A stretch of DNA of 64,000 bases. Origin: Euryodendron excelsum. Lineage: Eukaryota > Streptophyta > Magnoliopsida > Ericales > Pentaphylacaceae. This document shows, piece by piece, positions 25,655 to 37,774 of this stretch. Location: assembly GCA_033060915.1 (NCBI GenBank), contig CM065385.1, positions 15,219,001-15,283,000 on the forward strand, read 5' to 3'. Position 1 is the first letter of the stretch, and each line of letters starts with the position of its first letter. The translations under genes were made by a program, and so were the position numbers. The notes below the pieces were generated by a model. That model was not told where the DNA came from and made no database searches. It worked only from the letters and a program-made list of their open reading frames with translations.

Positions 25655-26333
25655 TTCTTGTAGCGTGCTTGTCATGACATTCTCCCAACAGCGATGAAGC
25701 CTAATTGCTGTAGATGTGGTCTTGAAAATGAGACTATTGAACATGCTTTAGTGGGATGTAGGTGGTCTGAATCAGCGTGCAAAATAACTCAATGTCATGG
25801 TGTCCTCCTATGGAAAATGTGTACAAGGTGAATGTTGATGGGGCCATTGATAATAATGCTAATCGGTCGGTGATAGGAGTGGTGATTCGTGATCATGAGG
25901 GTCAGTTGATTGCAGCAATGTCAAAGGGGATTGTATGTCTTATTAATATTCCTACTTTGGAGGCACTGGCTGCCTTACATGACATTATTTTTGCAACTGA
26001 GGTTGGACTGAACTCTATTATATTAGAGGGAGATGCCACACAAGTGCTCTTTGCTCTTAACAAAGTAGAAGAGGACCTTTCAGAGATGGGAATCTTCACG
26101 GAAGAGTCAAAAAAGAGATTGAAGTTTTTCCAATCAAGTGCCTGTGTCCATGTTAGAAGAAATTGTAATGTGTGTACATTCTTTTGCAAAACATGCTCTT
26201 ACTGTTGATGACCTTCAAATTTGGATGGAGGATCAACCTTTATGGGCTATACCTATCCTTCAGGTTGATGTAAATGCTTCTTTATGATGATTAATATATA
26301 TTCCTCTTTCGATAAAATAAAAAAAAAAAAAAA
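25655..26333 (+). pseudogene. LINE (L1-type) 3' fragment: zinc-finger remnant, RNase H-like domain and poly(A)
   Basis: Reading + strand, a CCRCG...HALVGC zinc-binding remnant near 25700-25760 resembles the region after reverse transcriptase in plant non-LTR elements. It is followed, with a frame break, by an RNase H-like domain (25777-26208): VNVDGAIDNN, then GVVIRDHEG, EALAALHDIIFATE and ILEGDATQV, the usual order of Asp/Glu/Asp-bearing blocks. The region ends in GATAAAATA plus an A run (to 26332), typical of a LINE 3' tail. The 5' part, including reverse transcriptase, is missing, as in 5'-truncated insertions. A domesticated RNase H-like gene is less likely because the frame is broken and a poly(A) tail is present. 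Confidence 0.72.
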
Positions 26334-26733
26334 CAGTTGCTCTTATGCGGGGAAAGTGGTTAAAAAATCACTTCACAATTTTGTCCCTTAAAAATAGAAG
26401 TTAAATGTTATTTTATATGTAATTAACTCAATTTTAAAGAATATTTTTGGTATTGAAAGCATTGGATTGGCTTCAATTTGAAGGACGGAACTAGTGTTCT
26501 TGCAACTTCCACGTTGGAGCCGTGGAACCTACGGATACACCGTTTGAAGAGCAACAGAAGTTTTAGATTGCTACCTTTTCTATAACGTGCTTCAGAACAT
26601 GAGATAATGTAGCCCAACAGGCTTCCATTTGACATACATCTTACCCTCTGATTTGTTAACACTAGCAATACTTTTGTTGGAAAGGAGCACAAAGACTATT
26701 TTTTTTCTTATTTGAGGAATTGAAAGTAAAAAT
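26334..26733. other. Short spacer between LINE tail and copia LTR
   Basis: AT-rich sequence with no recognisable gene. A short minus ORF at 26423-26692 shows no domain. Confidence 0.5.
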
Positions 26734-27053
26734 TGCTGGAAAAATTAAGTTAAAACACAAATTTTGAGCCACTAAAAATGTGAGACCCACACATCCTTTG
26801 ATGTGAGTCTAGGGTGCTATGAATTCACCTCTATAAAGAGATTAAGATCAAGCATTTATTTGTTCAAATCCATAGAGATTAGAATAAAATAATTACTCTT
26901 AAAGTGACCAACATGACCATGATTTACTTAGGTAAAGTAGGCTTGTCCCACATTGGTTTTTCAGGAAACCAACGAAGGGCTTATAAAAGCTTCCCCTCAA
27001 GTTAGGTTTAGGCCCCACGGAATACTGGATTTTGTGAAAGTGAGAGAACCTAC
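26734..27053 (+). repeat. Copia-2 5' LTR (alignable part)
   Basis: Starts TGCTGGAAAAATT. It matches 41219-41532 through GAGCCACTAAAAATRTG, CACCTCTATAARGAGATTAA and CCCACATTGGTTTYT to TTTTGTGAAAGKGAGAG. The true LTR end lies further right but cannot be fixed, because the partner LTR is truncated. A TTATAAAAGCTTCCC box at 26981 is a plausible LTR TATA element. Confidence 0.85.
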
Positions 27054-28671
27054 CCAACACATGGGTCCACCACACGCACTCCACACCAAACTAGTGTGGG
27101 TGCGACCAACTTAGTTTAATTAATTTTTTGCACCAAATTTAAATTTTATTTTTAAATTCAAAAGATGTGACCCTTAGTGAAAGGGCATGTTTAGCTGGTA
27201 AGTTTCCACGAACAGGAATGTATATGCCTATTTAAACTGAAGTTCTTCTCCAATTTTAAATAGATCAACAATGGATGAAAGCTAGAAACTTTGTGCAATT
27301 TCTAGATCGTCCCTGTCTGATTTTCTAACCCATTTCTGCAGTGAATTTTGTTCAAAATTCTACAGTCTTATCATTTCATCTTCTTTGAAACTTTGCCGAA
27401 ATTCAAAGGCAAATTTCCTAGTAATTTTCAGAGGTGAATTTCTGTCTAGAAATTCTGATTCTTTCCAATCTCCCTGCATTCATTCTTGATTGTTATTCAG
27501 AATTTTTCCTATGCATTTTGAGAGAGTACAAACACGGTCTAGTTCGCTAATCCCACAGGTTGAAGTGCTTCTTCTACACGTTGTGATCATGGCATCCTTG
27601 GAGGCAGGTACCCATTCATCCCATTAGCACCATTGTGGGGGGCAAATTTGTCCTAAGGACAAAGTGTGAAACATTTGCCTTAATAAAACCGTTTGTTCCT
27701 TGGTTTTCTGTGTTCTTGGTTCCTGCAGTATTGTAAGTTCTTTAATTCTGTATTTTATTTGAATGTCTAGAATCATATAGGTAGTATTTAATTATACTAG
27801 ATTATATACAGATTGTTAAATTGTAGTATCACTTTGTCCATACACGTAGGGAGGATAACAATCTTAAGACAGATTCTTCATTAATTCCTTTATTGTGTTT
27901 GAGTTTTACTGAATTTACAATTTTGTGTGTTGTTTACATTTTGGGATGATTAAGCCATAAATGAAAATTAGATTTCGTACTAGAAGACTTATTTGGTCTT
28001 GCATTTTAAAGCACTAGATTTCTATCTTTTTGCTTTGTAGAATGATAGTTTTCATGTTGGTCATGGATACTAAAATCTAGAATTTTGCATTGACCAAGGC
28101 TTTATTTTGAGTCGCTCGTACACGATGCACGTTTAGGTATCTAGAGAGTCAGTATCAGCCTTGATTGAAGAAATGCATGAATAGTGGCTTTATCCCTATT
28201 TTTTGTATTGGAAAATTTGTTTCATTATGTTAAAGTCAAGTACTTTAAATTCTAATTTTTGAATTGTATAGTGAATTTTAAGTGTTTTAAAATTCCTTAA
28301 TATTTGAATTGCATGATTAGTATTGTTTTGGTGATTGAATGGTTCACCATTTTGAGAGAGACTTGTACTTTTATATTGTTATTCTACACAAATATATATT
28401 GTTCCCTCTAATGTATAACATGTTATAATCTACGATTTACTAATCATACGAATTGTGGTAATTTGTGATTGTAATTCACATGAAAAAGTTTGATTCTTGT
28501 GAATCTGGTACATCGGCCAAACTTGTCTCTTATTAAGAATAGAAGGGCACATGGGACACTATGACTGCAATAGAGGAAGTGTGTCAAAATTGGGTTGGGA
28601 GTTCTAAAGACAAAGATCCACCTATTTGAAGTGTAAGTTATACATCAATGGCCAAGATGGAGTACCAGTGC
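27054..28671 (+). other. Rest of copia-2 5' LTR, leader and possible gag start
   Basis: Long AT-rich leader-like sequence. A GAATCTGGTACATCGGCCAAACTT stretch near 28500 may belong to the start of gag, but no domain can be confirmed before the chromovirus insertion at 28672. I did not find a clear primer-binding site. Confidence 0.4.
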
Positions 28672-29174
28672 TGTCACGCCCTAAAATTTAGGTGATTTAT
28701 ATATAAATAACTTGTCATCCCCTGACAATATCATGCATATTAAAAATGTTATCCATCCAGCTTTCAAAATTCATAACTAAAACAATAATTAAAATCTAAT
28801 TACCTAGAAAACATATAAACTAGAAATAAACAAAGATAATTTTCTCCTTCTCTCACAAAAATAATTTTCTCCTCTCTCCACCATTCTCTTAACTGCTTCT
28901 ATCGAGTAGCTCTTTCATCAATAGGAGAAATTCTCTCTCTATTTTTTTTTTTACTATATATATAGAGCTACAATGTTTAACCCTAATATTTTATTGTGGT
29001 TTCCAAAGTTCCCGAATTACCTACAAGTTAAAATTACCACTATGCTTTACCTATGTGGTGAGTAATTACTCGAAATGCCCTAACATCTAGCATTAACAAT
29101 TTAAATTGTAACAAATACCAAATGCCATATAGTAATAATAATAATAATAATAACGAGAATTTTGGAGTTTTACA
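28672..29174 (-). repeat. Chromovirus 3' LTR, internally deleted (503 bp)
   Basis: Both ends match the 5' LTR (TGTAAAACTCC and GGGCGTGACA), but about 1.5 kb of the middle is missing. The junction lies near 28838-28848, between CTAGAAATAA and the TTCTCTCACA block. A (TAA)n run at 29129-29152 lies in its 5' part. Confidence 0.9.
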
Positions 29175-29239
29175 ATCTATCTCCATAAAAAAATAATTTC
29201 GTCCTCGAACTTTAACAAAAGGTACCTCTAGAAACAAAC

Positions 29240-32200
29240 AGGTATGGATAGTTAGCACGAATCGTTGCCTCACGCTCCCAAGGGGACTCTTCCACTCCAT
29301 GATGCCTCCACAAAACTCACACCAATGGAATGGTTTTGCCTCGCAAATTTTGTTCTCTTCGGTCCTCAATCTTGACTGGCCTCTCCTCAAAAGAAGCATC
29401 ATCATCTAAGTCTAATTCAACCCAATCTATTACATGTGAATGGTTTGGCTCATACTTTCGTAACACGAACATATGAAATAACTATGAACTCCAGCCAATA
29501 GGGGTGGAAGTTCTAATCGATAAGCTACCACACCAACTTTCTCTAAGATCTCAAAAGGATCAATATATCTAAGGGGCAATTTCCCCTTCTTCCCCTAGTG
29601 GATAACACCTCTACATGGCATCACTTTCAGGAATATATGGTCACTAACCTCATAGGACAAAGGTCGCCTCCTCCTATCAGCATAGCTTTTCTGACGACTA
29701 TGAGCTGTAAGAAGATGTTGACGAATTCGTCCCACCTTCTCGGTGGTCTCTTGCACTAAATCTAGTCCCAGAGTAGTAGTTTGACTAATCTCAACCCAAC
29801 ATAAAGGTGATCTACATGGTCTTCCATACAATGCCTCGTAAGTTGCCATCTCAATACTGGATTAGTAACTATTATATGATGCAAACTCCACTAAAGGTAT
29901 ACGATCCTCCCACCTACCCCAAAATCCATCACACAAGATATAAGCATACGCTCTAAGATCTGTATCACCCTCTCAGACTACTCATCTGTTTGAGGATGAA
30001 AAGCAGTACTGAATAACAACTAAGTACCCAATGCATCTTGAAAACTCTGCCAAAATCGAGCAGTAAATTTTAGATCTCTATCCTATAAAATGGAAATTGG
30101 AACCCCATGCAATCTGACTATCTCTCTAATATAAAGTGTGGTTAAAGCATCTATGATATCTGTAGTACGAATCAGCAAGAAATGGGCCGACTTGGTCAAC
30201 CAATCCATGATCACCCAAATAAAATCATGACCTCAAAAAGACCTCGGCAAACTAGACACAAAGTCTATAGTAACATTCTCCCATTTCCACTCTGCCACTA
30301 CCAAGGGCTGCAATAATTCTGTAGGTCGCTAATGCTCAGCCTTCACCTGTTGACTGGTAAGACATCTCGACACAAACTGAGCCACGTCCTTCATCATGCC
30401 ACTCCACCAATACTGACGACTAAGATCATGGTACATCTTAGTACCACCTGAATGAATTGCAAACCAAGAGTGATGGAACTCTCTAAGCACATCTAACCTC
30501 AATTGCTCATCATTTGGGACAAGAACTCTCCCCATGTATCGCAAACTACCAACATCATGAATCACCCAATCACTAGACTCCTCACTTTCCCAGACTCGTG
30601 CACGAATAGACTCTACCTCAATATATAGTACCTAAGCCTCAACCACTCTAGTCAAAACATTGGTGTAGCCACAAGACTGCAAAACACTGCATGATCAGGC
30701 CTCTTCTTGTTAAAGTCTATACTTACGCAAGTCTTCCATCATCTACCACTCACGAATAGCTATATAAGCAACTATACCTCAAGGCTTATGACTCAAAGCA
30801 TCGGCCACTACATTTGCCTTTCCAGGATGGTAATGCAAATTGAAATCATAATCCTTCAAATACTCCATTCAACGTCTCTGTCTCATATTAAGATCCTTTT
30901 GAGTGAACAAATATTTCAGACTCTTGTGGTCTGAAAACACGTCAAATCACTCCCTATACAAATAATGTCTCCAAGATTTCAAAGCAAAAACTACAGCTAC
31001 TAACTCTAAGTCATGGGTAGGATAATTCTACTCGTGCAGTTTCAGCTGATGAGACCCATAAGCCATAACTTTCTCATCTTGTATCAACACAAAACCCAAG
31101 CCATCCTTAGACGCATCACAATAAACAGTATAGCCTAAACTACATGCTGGAACCACAAGTATAGGAGCACTAGTCAACACCTTCTTCAGTTCTTGGAATG
31201 CTTGCTCATAGGTATTATCCCACTGAAACTTGACTCCCTTTTAAGTTAAACAAGTCATAGGATGTGCTAGACGAAAGAAGTCCCATATGAACCTACAGTA
31301 ATAACTAGCAACCCAAGGAAACCGCAAATCTCAAATACTGACTTAGGCCTATCCCAATCAGCCACTGCCTCTACCTTAGTAGAATCAACAGAGATACTCC
31401 CTGCAAAAACCACATGCCCTAGAAATTTCACCTCTGATAGCCAAAACTCATAATTACTAGCCTTAGCATATAAGTGATGCTCACGGAGAGCATGAAGAAT
31501 AATCCTCAAATGCTGCTCATGTTCCTCATTTGATAAAGAATAGATGAGGATGTCATCTATAAAGACCACCATAAAAGAATCTAGGTAAGGCTAAAAGATC
31601 ATGTTTATGAGATCCATGAACACAGTTGGAGCATTAATTAACCCAAATGGCATGATAACAAACTCATAGTGGCCATAACGAGTACGAAATGATGTCTTAG
31701 CTATATCCTCCTCTCTGATCTACAACTGATGATACCCAAACCGAAGGTCAATCTTCGAGAACCATTTTGATCCTCTCAACTAGTCAAATAAGTCATCAAT
31801 CCTCAACAAAGGATACTTATTCTTAATAGTAAACCTTATTCAACTGTCGATAGTCCACACACAACTTTAAAGTCCCGTCTATCTTTTTAGGAAAAATAAT
31901 AGAAGCTCCCCCCACGAAGATGTGCACAGCCTAATGAAACCAAGATCAATTAAGTCCTGTAACTTTGTCTTGAGCTCTTTAAGCTCTGCAGGTGCCAATC
32001 AATATGGAGCAATCGAGATAGGTGCAGTGCTAGGCTACAAGTCGATGCAAAACTATACATCTCTCTACAGGGGTAATCCAGGTAATTTTTCAGGGAATAC
32101 ATTAAAGCACTCACAAACAACCTGAGGAAGTCCAGAATCTTATAGGACATTGTCACTAAGCACTACGCTCATTAACAATCTAGTTAAATGATTTTGCCAC

Positions 32201-33903
32201 TTCAAATCTGGCAGTGGTGGGGGTAACACTGCTCTAAAATCTCCCCAAAAATAAAAGCAAACCCCTTCTAGTGTGTAGGCAATCACCCTTTTACGCTGGC
32301 AATCTATAACTTCATGGTGTTCAGATAACCAGTTCATGCCCAAAATTACATCAAACTCAAAAATAGGCATGACCCGCAAGTTAAAAACAAATCGAAACCC
32401 AGATATCTCTAGCACTCTATCTTTACACATTTGATCAACTCAGACACTACCACTCATAGGAGAATCAACACATAAAGGTGCCTCTAGTAATTCTACCTCC
32501 AAACCCAAAGTAGATGCACAAATACTAGATAGAAAGGAATGTGAAGCACCAGTGTCAAATAGAACTGCAATGTAAGTGTTATATAATAAGATTATACCTC
32601 TAATGATAGAACGATCAATGGACTCCTCCTACGGAGTTAGTGCATAGACACGACCCTAAGTCCTCTGACCCTGACCTCCTCCACAAACTTGAGACTGATA
32701 CTGATGTGGCTATAACCCAACTGTAACTACTAGGATCTACTGAGCCTGTGTCCCTACTAGTCCAGATTAAACATGCTGCTGAGTCTGGTCCTTCTGTGAA
32801 GCATACTGATGTGTAGAAGCAAACTGCAATGTCTGAGAGATTCCGACTACTCCTCGTCTAGATACCCTGTGTGGGCAATTATACTTATGATACCTAGGGT
32901 CCTCACATAGGAAACACAATATCTAACCTTGTTTGAATCTCTATCCAAACTGGTATGTCTGTCCATACCTTTGATTGGACTGAGTGGATTGTCCATACCT
33001 CTGTCCATGCTGGTGAGTATTCCTCAGAGATTGAGGATGTCTCGGAGGCCCATGTGAATGAAAAGTCCTCTGTAGAGGCCCCTATGAATAATAATTCCTC
33101 TGCCTCTTCCCAGCATTACTCTCAGATTGAGTACCCCTTTAACGCGATACGATATTCCTGATGTCCGAGCATCATCCATCTCTCTCTCAACAATAAGCAC
33201 TCGTTCTACCTCATTCGAATACCTATGGAGGTTCAGTACTGTCACCTTGCTGTGGATAGCAGGCCTTAGACCCCACTCGAACTTCCTAGTCTTCACCTCC
33301 TCATCCTGTATTATCATGGGAGAAAATCCGGCCAACTCAGCAAACTTAGCCTTGTACTCCATCATAGCCATATCCTTCTGCACAAGATGAAGGAATTCCT
33401 ATGGCTTAGCTATCCCAATAATAAAAGGAAAATACTGTTTGAGGAATACCCACCAGAGATGTAAGCTTCATCACCCACCACTCATTAGCCTCTCCCTCCA
33501 ACTGGAAAGTGGCTAGTTGCACTCTAGTGCGGTCCTCCGTGATACACATAGCATCAAGAATTTTCTCGACTTGTTTGATCCAATGCTTAGCTGCAATAGG
33601 ATCTGGCTCTCCCTTAAAAGACGGTAGATCTTGTTTCTTAAACTCTCTCAATGTCATTATTGTTGCACTTTCCTGAGTCACAGCAGGTGCCACTACCGGT
33701 GTCTTAACTAGTGTTGCAATTGGACCCCTAGCTGTCTGGGAGAATGCTTGGATCATCTCTTTCATAGCCTGAAGGAGCTCTCTACCCTCTCTAGTGCCTC
33801 TAGAAGTAGAGGCTGGTGCCTCTGCCTGTGTCTGTGGTGGTGTCTATGCCGATACTTGACCTCTACCTCTACCTCCACCACGTCCACTACCACGTCCTGA
33901 CAT
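29240..33903 (-). pseudogene. Chromovirus gag-pol remnant
   Basis: In order from 33903: a start MSGRGSGRGGGRGRG, then the retrotransposon gag domain (FKGEPDPIAAKHWI...LEGEANEWW, about 33450-33640), a zinc knuckle near 32870-32912 (CFLCEDPRYHKYNC), the protease motif DTGAS (about 32550) and FDVILGMNWLS (about 32330), the RT box FIDDIL (about 31550) and FLGHVV (about 31420), the RNase H DASKDGLG block (about 31110), an integrase zinc domain (30329-30480), the integrase core (TIDFVSSLP to FHPQTDE, about 30275-29985), a GPY-like region (29595-29849) and a chromodomain-like end (VLWRHHGVEESPWERE, about 29265-29315). At least ten in-frame stops and frame shifts make it inactive. Confidence 0.92.
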
Positions 33904-34037
33904 CGTGCAATTCTACAAAAGAGAATCGAACTACTAAGTACACAATGAGGACTAAAAAGAATAGAAAAATGTAACAGCAATCAAATAACACATAGGCCCA
34001 AATGCTACCCGAAGCCCAATGTATATCTTGAACCTAT

Positions 34038-34049
34038 GCTTTGATACCA
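34038..34049 (-). other. Primer-binding site for initiator tRNA-Met
   Basis: Just inside the 5' LTR the minus strand reads TTGGTATCAAAGC. This differs by one base from TGGTATCAGAGC, the standard complement to the initiator tRNA-Met 3' end used by many plant retrotransposons. Confidence 0.85.
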
Positions 34050-34052
34050 AGT

Positions 34053-35587
34053 TGTCATGCCCTGGAATTTAGGGGTGATTTACATATAAATAACTTGTCA
34101 TCCCCTAACAATATCATACATATTAAAAATGCTATCCATCCAGCTCTCAAAATTCATAACTGAAACAATAATTAAAATCTAATTACCAGGAAAACATAGA
34201 AACTAGAAATAACCATAGCATCTATCGTCCCAAAATTCCAAAGTAAAATAATACATATAGTATCTGACTATAAACGTGAGTCTACAATCATAAAATATAT
34301 CCAAGAGTCTAATATCTAGAATCATATCCAGTCCAAATCTAGCATAAAAGTATCACGCTCATCTATCATCATGACAATTCAGGAACTGAATTTCCTTCCT
34401 CACCTCTGTTAGCACCTGCAAGGCCTAGTAGGAGTGAGCTATTGCCCGTAGTCAAGATCAACTCTATGTAGTGTAATGTGTCATTAATAGTGAGATGACA
34501 TAATCAAAATCTAACATAAGTTGAAAATCATATGTATGACATGCATCTCCAAGCATAAAGTCAAATCATATATGAATATCCAAGCCATGCACTATGTCAT
34601 CATGACTGTCATGCAGCGTCATACATTCCATGAATTTGAGTAACTTCTCAATCTTTATTATATTTTTTGGGGGAACAATGGCTTTATTGAGCTTCCATTA
34701 ACAGTGCCATCCATCTACACGTTTTCAAGAGCTTTCACCTTGCGGTACACGAGACCAGTAAAATTGTTGGCCAAGATGGTTTCAAGCTTTTCACCCAAAG
34801 AAGGAATCCCTGCTTGCTTTTATTTTCCCATCGTTGTTCTTATTATCTTATTAATATTTCCATGCCACAATATCCAATATTTGTGCAAGTCCAAAGCATG
34901 GAACATTGCAAAATCTCACATATATTATGTAATTCAAGGCATGGTAAACATAGACAAATAATAATTATATTCCGTCACCTCCAGCAGCGAGACCCAGCTA
35001 CCTCTCTCTCTCTCTCTAACATCCTGTTCTCTAACATTCTCTTTCTTTCTCTAACCTAAGACTCACTCTTCTAATTTTTTTTTTTTTTTTCGCTCTCTGT
35101 TATTTTTTTTCTTTTCTTTATTTTTTTTTATTTTTCTTTCCTCATGCCCCAGCCATTATTATAGTCACGGTTGAATTTCCAGCCACTCCACAACCAGTGA
35201 TGCGCTAGTCTGTGCGCCCCTCTCTCTCTCGCCAAACTCTTTCTTGCTCTCTTTCTTCCACTCACTCACCCATACAGCTATAACTACATAGACAATATAC
35301 ATATATGAACATTGTGCACTAGACACGCACATATTACACCCAAACCCACACACCAATCAATGATAATGAAATCTACATAATTCTTTGCCTTCACCCAATA
35401 CGTAGATGAGTCTTTATAGCTTTTGCCAGTATAATCACACGCACATACTCTCATCTCACCTAGCACCACCCTGATACATACAACCGACAATATAAAGATT
35501 CATGCATACTAGTATATACTTATGCTCATGTATATGTATGTGTTTCCAGTTATATTAAAATCACATGGTATACTGAAATGCAGACGC

Positions 35588-35623
<36 letters not shown>

Positions 35624-36054
35624 GTATGTACATAAAACGGTCAAGGAAAAAAAAATCAATGAGGGATTGATCTATCATCCTACTTCATCGTCGGTAACCA
35701 GAGACTTGCCGAAAAAAACAAACCGCACCAAAGTTTCACCTTCTCTCACAGAAATAATTTTCTGCTCTCTCCGCCATTCTCTTGACTGCTTCTAATGGGT
35801 AGCTCTTTCATCAATAGGAGAAATTCTCTCTATTTTTTTTTTACTATATGTATAGAGCTACAATGTTTAACCCTAATATTTTATTGTCGTTTCCAAAGTT
35901 CTCGAATTACCCACAATTTAATTTGCCATGATGCTTTACCTATGTGGTGAGTAATTACTCAAAATGCCCTAACATCTAGCATTAACAATTTAAATTGTAA
36001 CAAATACCGAATGTCATATAGTAATAATAATAACGAGAATTTTGGAGTTTTACA
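34053..36054 (-). repeat. Chromovirus 5' LTR (2,002 bp)
   Basis: On the minus strand it begins TGTAAAACTCCAAAATTCTC and ends CCAGGGCATGACA. Compared with the 3' LTR it retains an extra central segment of about 1.5 kb (roughly 34222-35735), which includes (TA)n and TATG repeats (35588-35625) and poly-pyrimidine tracts (35005-35160). Confidence 0.92.
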
Positions 36055-37774
36055 AGGGCAACCAGTTTTGCCAAGGACATCGGTTAAACCAAGCCAATCT
36101 ATTTATAGAAAGGGTCCAATCATTTAGCACACTGCTCGTAAGAGTGTACCATGTCTGACTTACTTGAAGAAACTATGGGTGTCCTCGCATCCTGTTGGCA
36201 CAGATCACAGTTCACATGCAATGGAATCACATTTCTGCCAAATGTGCATTCTAGAAAATGCAAGGAAGAGTACTTTTGATGTGGTTCCTGTCATGGTTAA
36301 GGGATCTTTATCTGATGTATCTTTATATCCATCTTCGTATTTTTAGTTATATGTTTAGTTGTGAGTTAGGATACTGTTGTGTATTATGGTGGTGCTAGGA
36401 ATACTTTAGTATCCATGTACCCAAAAATTATACTATGTGTTGTGACGTATTTATAGTATGTGTTGTTTTAGTTAGTAGAAAATAACTTGTTTTAGCATTA
36501 ATTGTGTATGTGTTATTTCATGTCATTTATAGTTTTACTCAAATCTTTTAGAAGTAGTAGTATAAACTATAAACTCCTTTAACTTGAAAGTGTTCAAACT
36601 AAAGAAGGTAAAAAGTAGGTCTTTACTTTTAGTAAAGAATGTATGAAATGTTTATACAATATCTAAAAGAGATTGAGAACCAATGTAGTAAGAAGATTAA
36701 GGTGATAGAGATGGTGAAAATGAAACACTAAGTGCTTAAGTTATTATTCACCAACTTACAACAACTTATTCAGTACACCAAACTGCAGTTGCTCAAAATT
36801 AATATCTAACTCTCAAGGAAATGATAATTACTATATTGAGTAGTTCTGGTTAATCTAGAAATGTGGGGAACACTTTATTTTTCATAACTTATGTTCTCAC
36901 TAAGATACCACATGAGACTCCTAGTAAAACACCTTATGAATTATGGATAAGTCGTGGACCATATTTTAAATTCTTAAATATTTGTAGGGGTGTTTGGCTA
37001 AGGTGGTCGGTCCTATTTTTTAAAGGATTAAAATAGGATCGAGAGGTATTGATTGTATAATCAGAGGTTATGCATAAACACAGTAGTGCATGTCGGTGCC
37101 TTATATGCTAGTTTGAAATTTCTGATATTCTTAGAAATTTATTTAATCTAGAAATGTGTCATTCTTGGAGAATGGATTTCCTTGTGATCTTGCACAAGAA
37201 TCTAGTTCTGTTTAAAGAACTTTAGATTTAGCAACATACCAAGACCTAGGGTCTATGGATGAAGCATACAGGATTAATATAGACAAAATTTAAAAAAAAA
37301 AAAAAACAAGAATATCAATGGGTTTTTGATCCAGATTTCTTGACATTAATGATTAGGAAAAATGCCTCAGAGTTTTAAAGGATTGTGTTATCTTGGTAAC
37401 TTGTTTAGGGAAAAGAGTTTATAAATAATAAATTTGAATTCATTTTTAGGAAAAATTACACTTGGGACCTAGTGGAGTTTTCACTTAGAGAAAAACTATT
37501 AGGATACCAGTGGATCCTCAAGAGGGAGATGAAAACTGATGGATCAATTGAATTATGAGATGACATCCTTAAATGGTGATTCAATAAGGATAACTTTAAA
37601 CGGACAAGGTCTATAGCCCCTTGAAACGAGAAAAAGTTATGCAATTTTGTTAAGTCTTTGTATAGACTTAGACAAGTACTAAAACAATGACAAGAGAAGG
37701 TTGACAGTGAAGAAACGTCAAATGGATGCATGTGACATGAATGTAACAAAAGTGTTTATGAGATAGACACGAAA
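36055..37774 (+). pseudogene. Copia-2 internal remnant, part 1 (integrase end to RT)
   Basis: The stretch up to about 36880 shows no clear domain. From 36900 the plus strand reads TPYELWISRGP..KFLNI, the copia integrase C-terminal motif. From 37500 it reads a degraded GYQWILKREMKTDGSIE block and a KSLYRLRQ-type RT block (37650-37680). Numerous stops occur. The region ends at the solo LTR insertion, just before the catalytic YVDD area. A 14-bp A run lies near 37291. Confidence 0.75.

Larger units (their letters stand above)
28672..36054 (-). mobile_element. Ty3/gypsy chromovirus (Tekay-like), complete but decayed
   Basis: A 7,383-bp element on the minus strand: 5' LTR 36054-34053, primer-binding site 34049-34038, gag from 33903, protease, RT, RNase H, integrase and chromodomain down to about 29240, and 3' LTR 29174-28672. 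The flanks AGTGC (28667-28671) and AGGGC (36055-36059) form a target duplication with one mismatch. Order and chromodomain place it among chromoviruses. All ORFs are broken by stops. It is inserted in copia-2. Confidence 0.93.

Noticed and set aside
36164..36346. 60-aa ORF as part of copia-2 gag
   Set aside because: It shows no gag or zinc-knuckle motif. The region is left as undefined copia-2 internal sequence.
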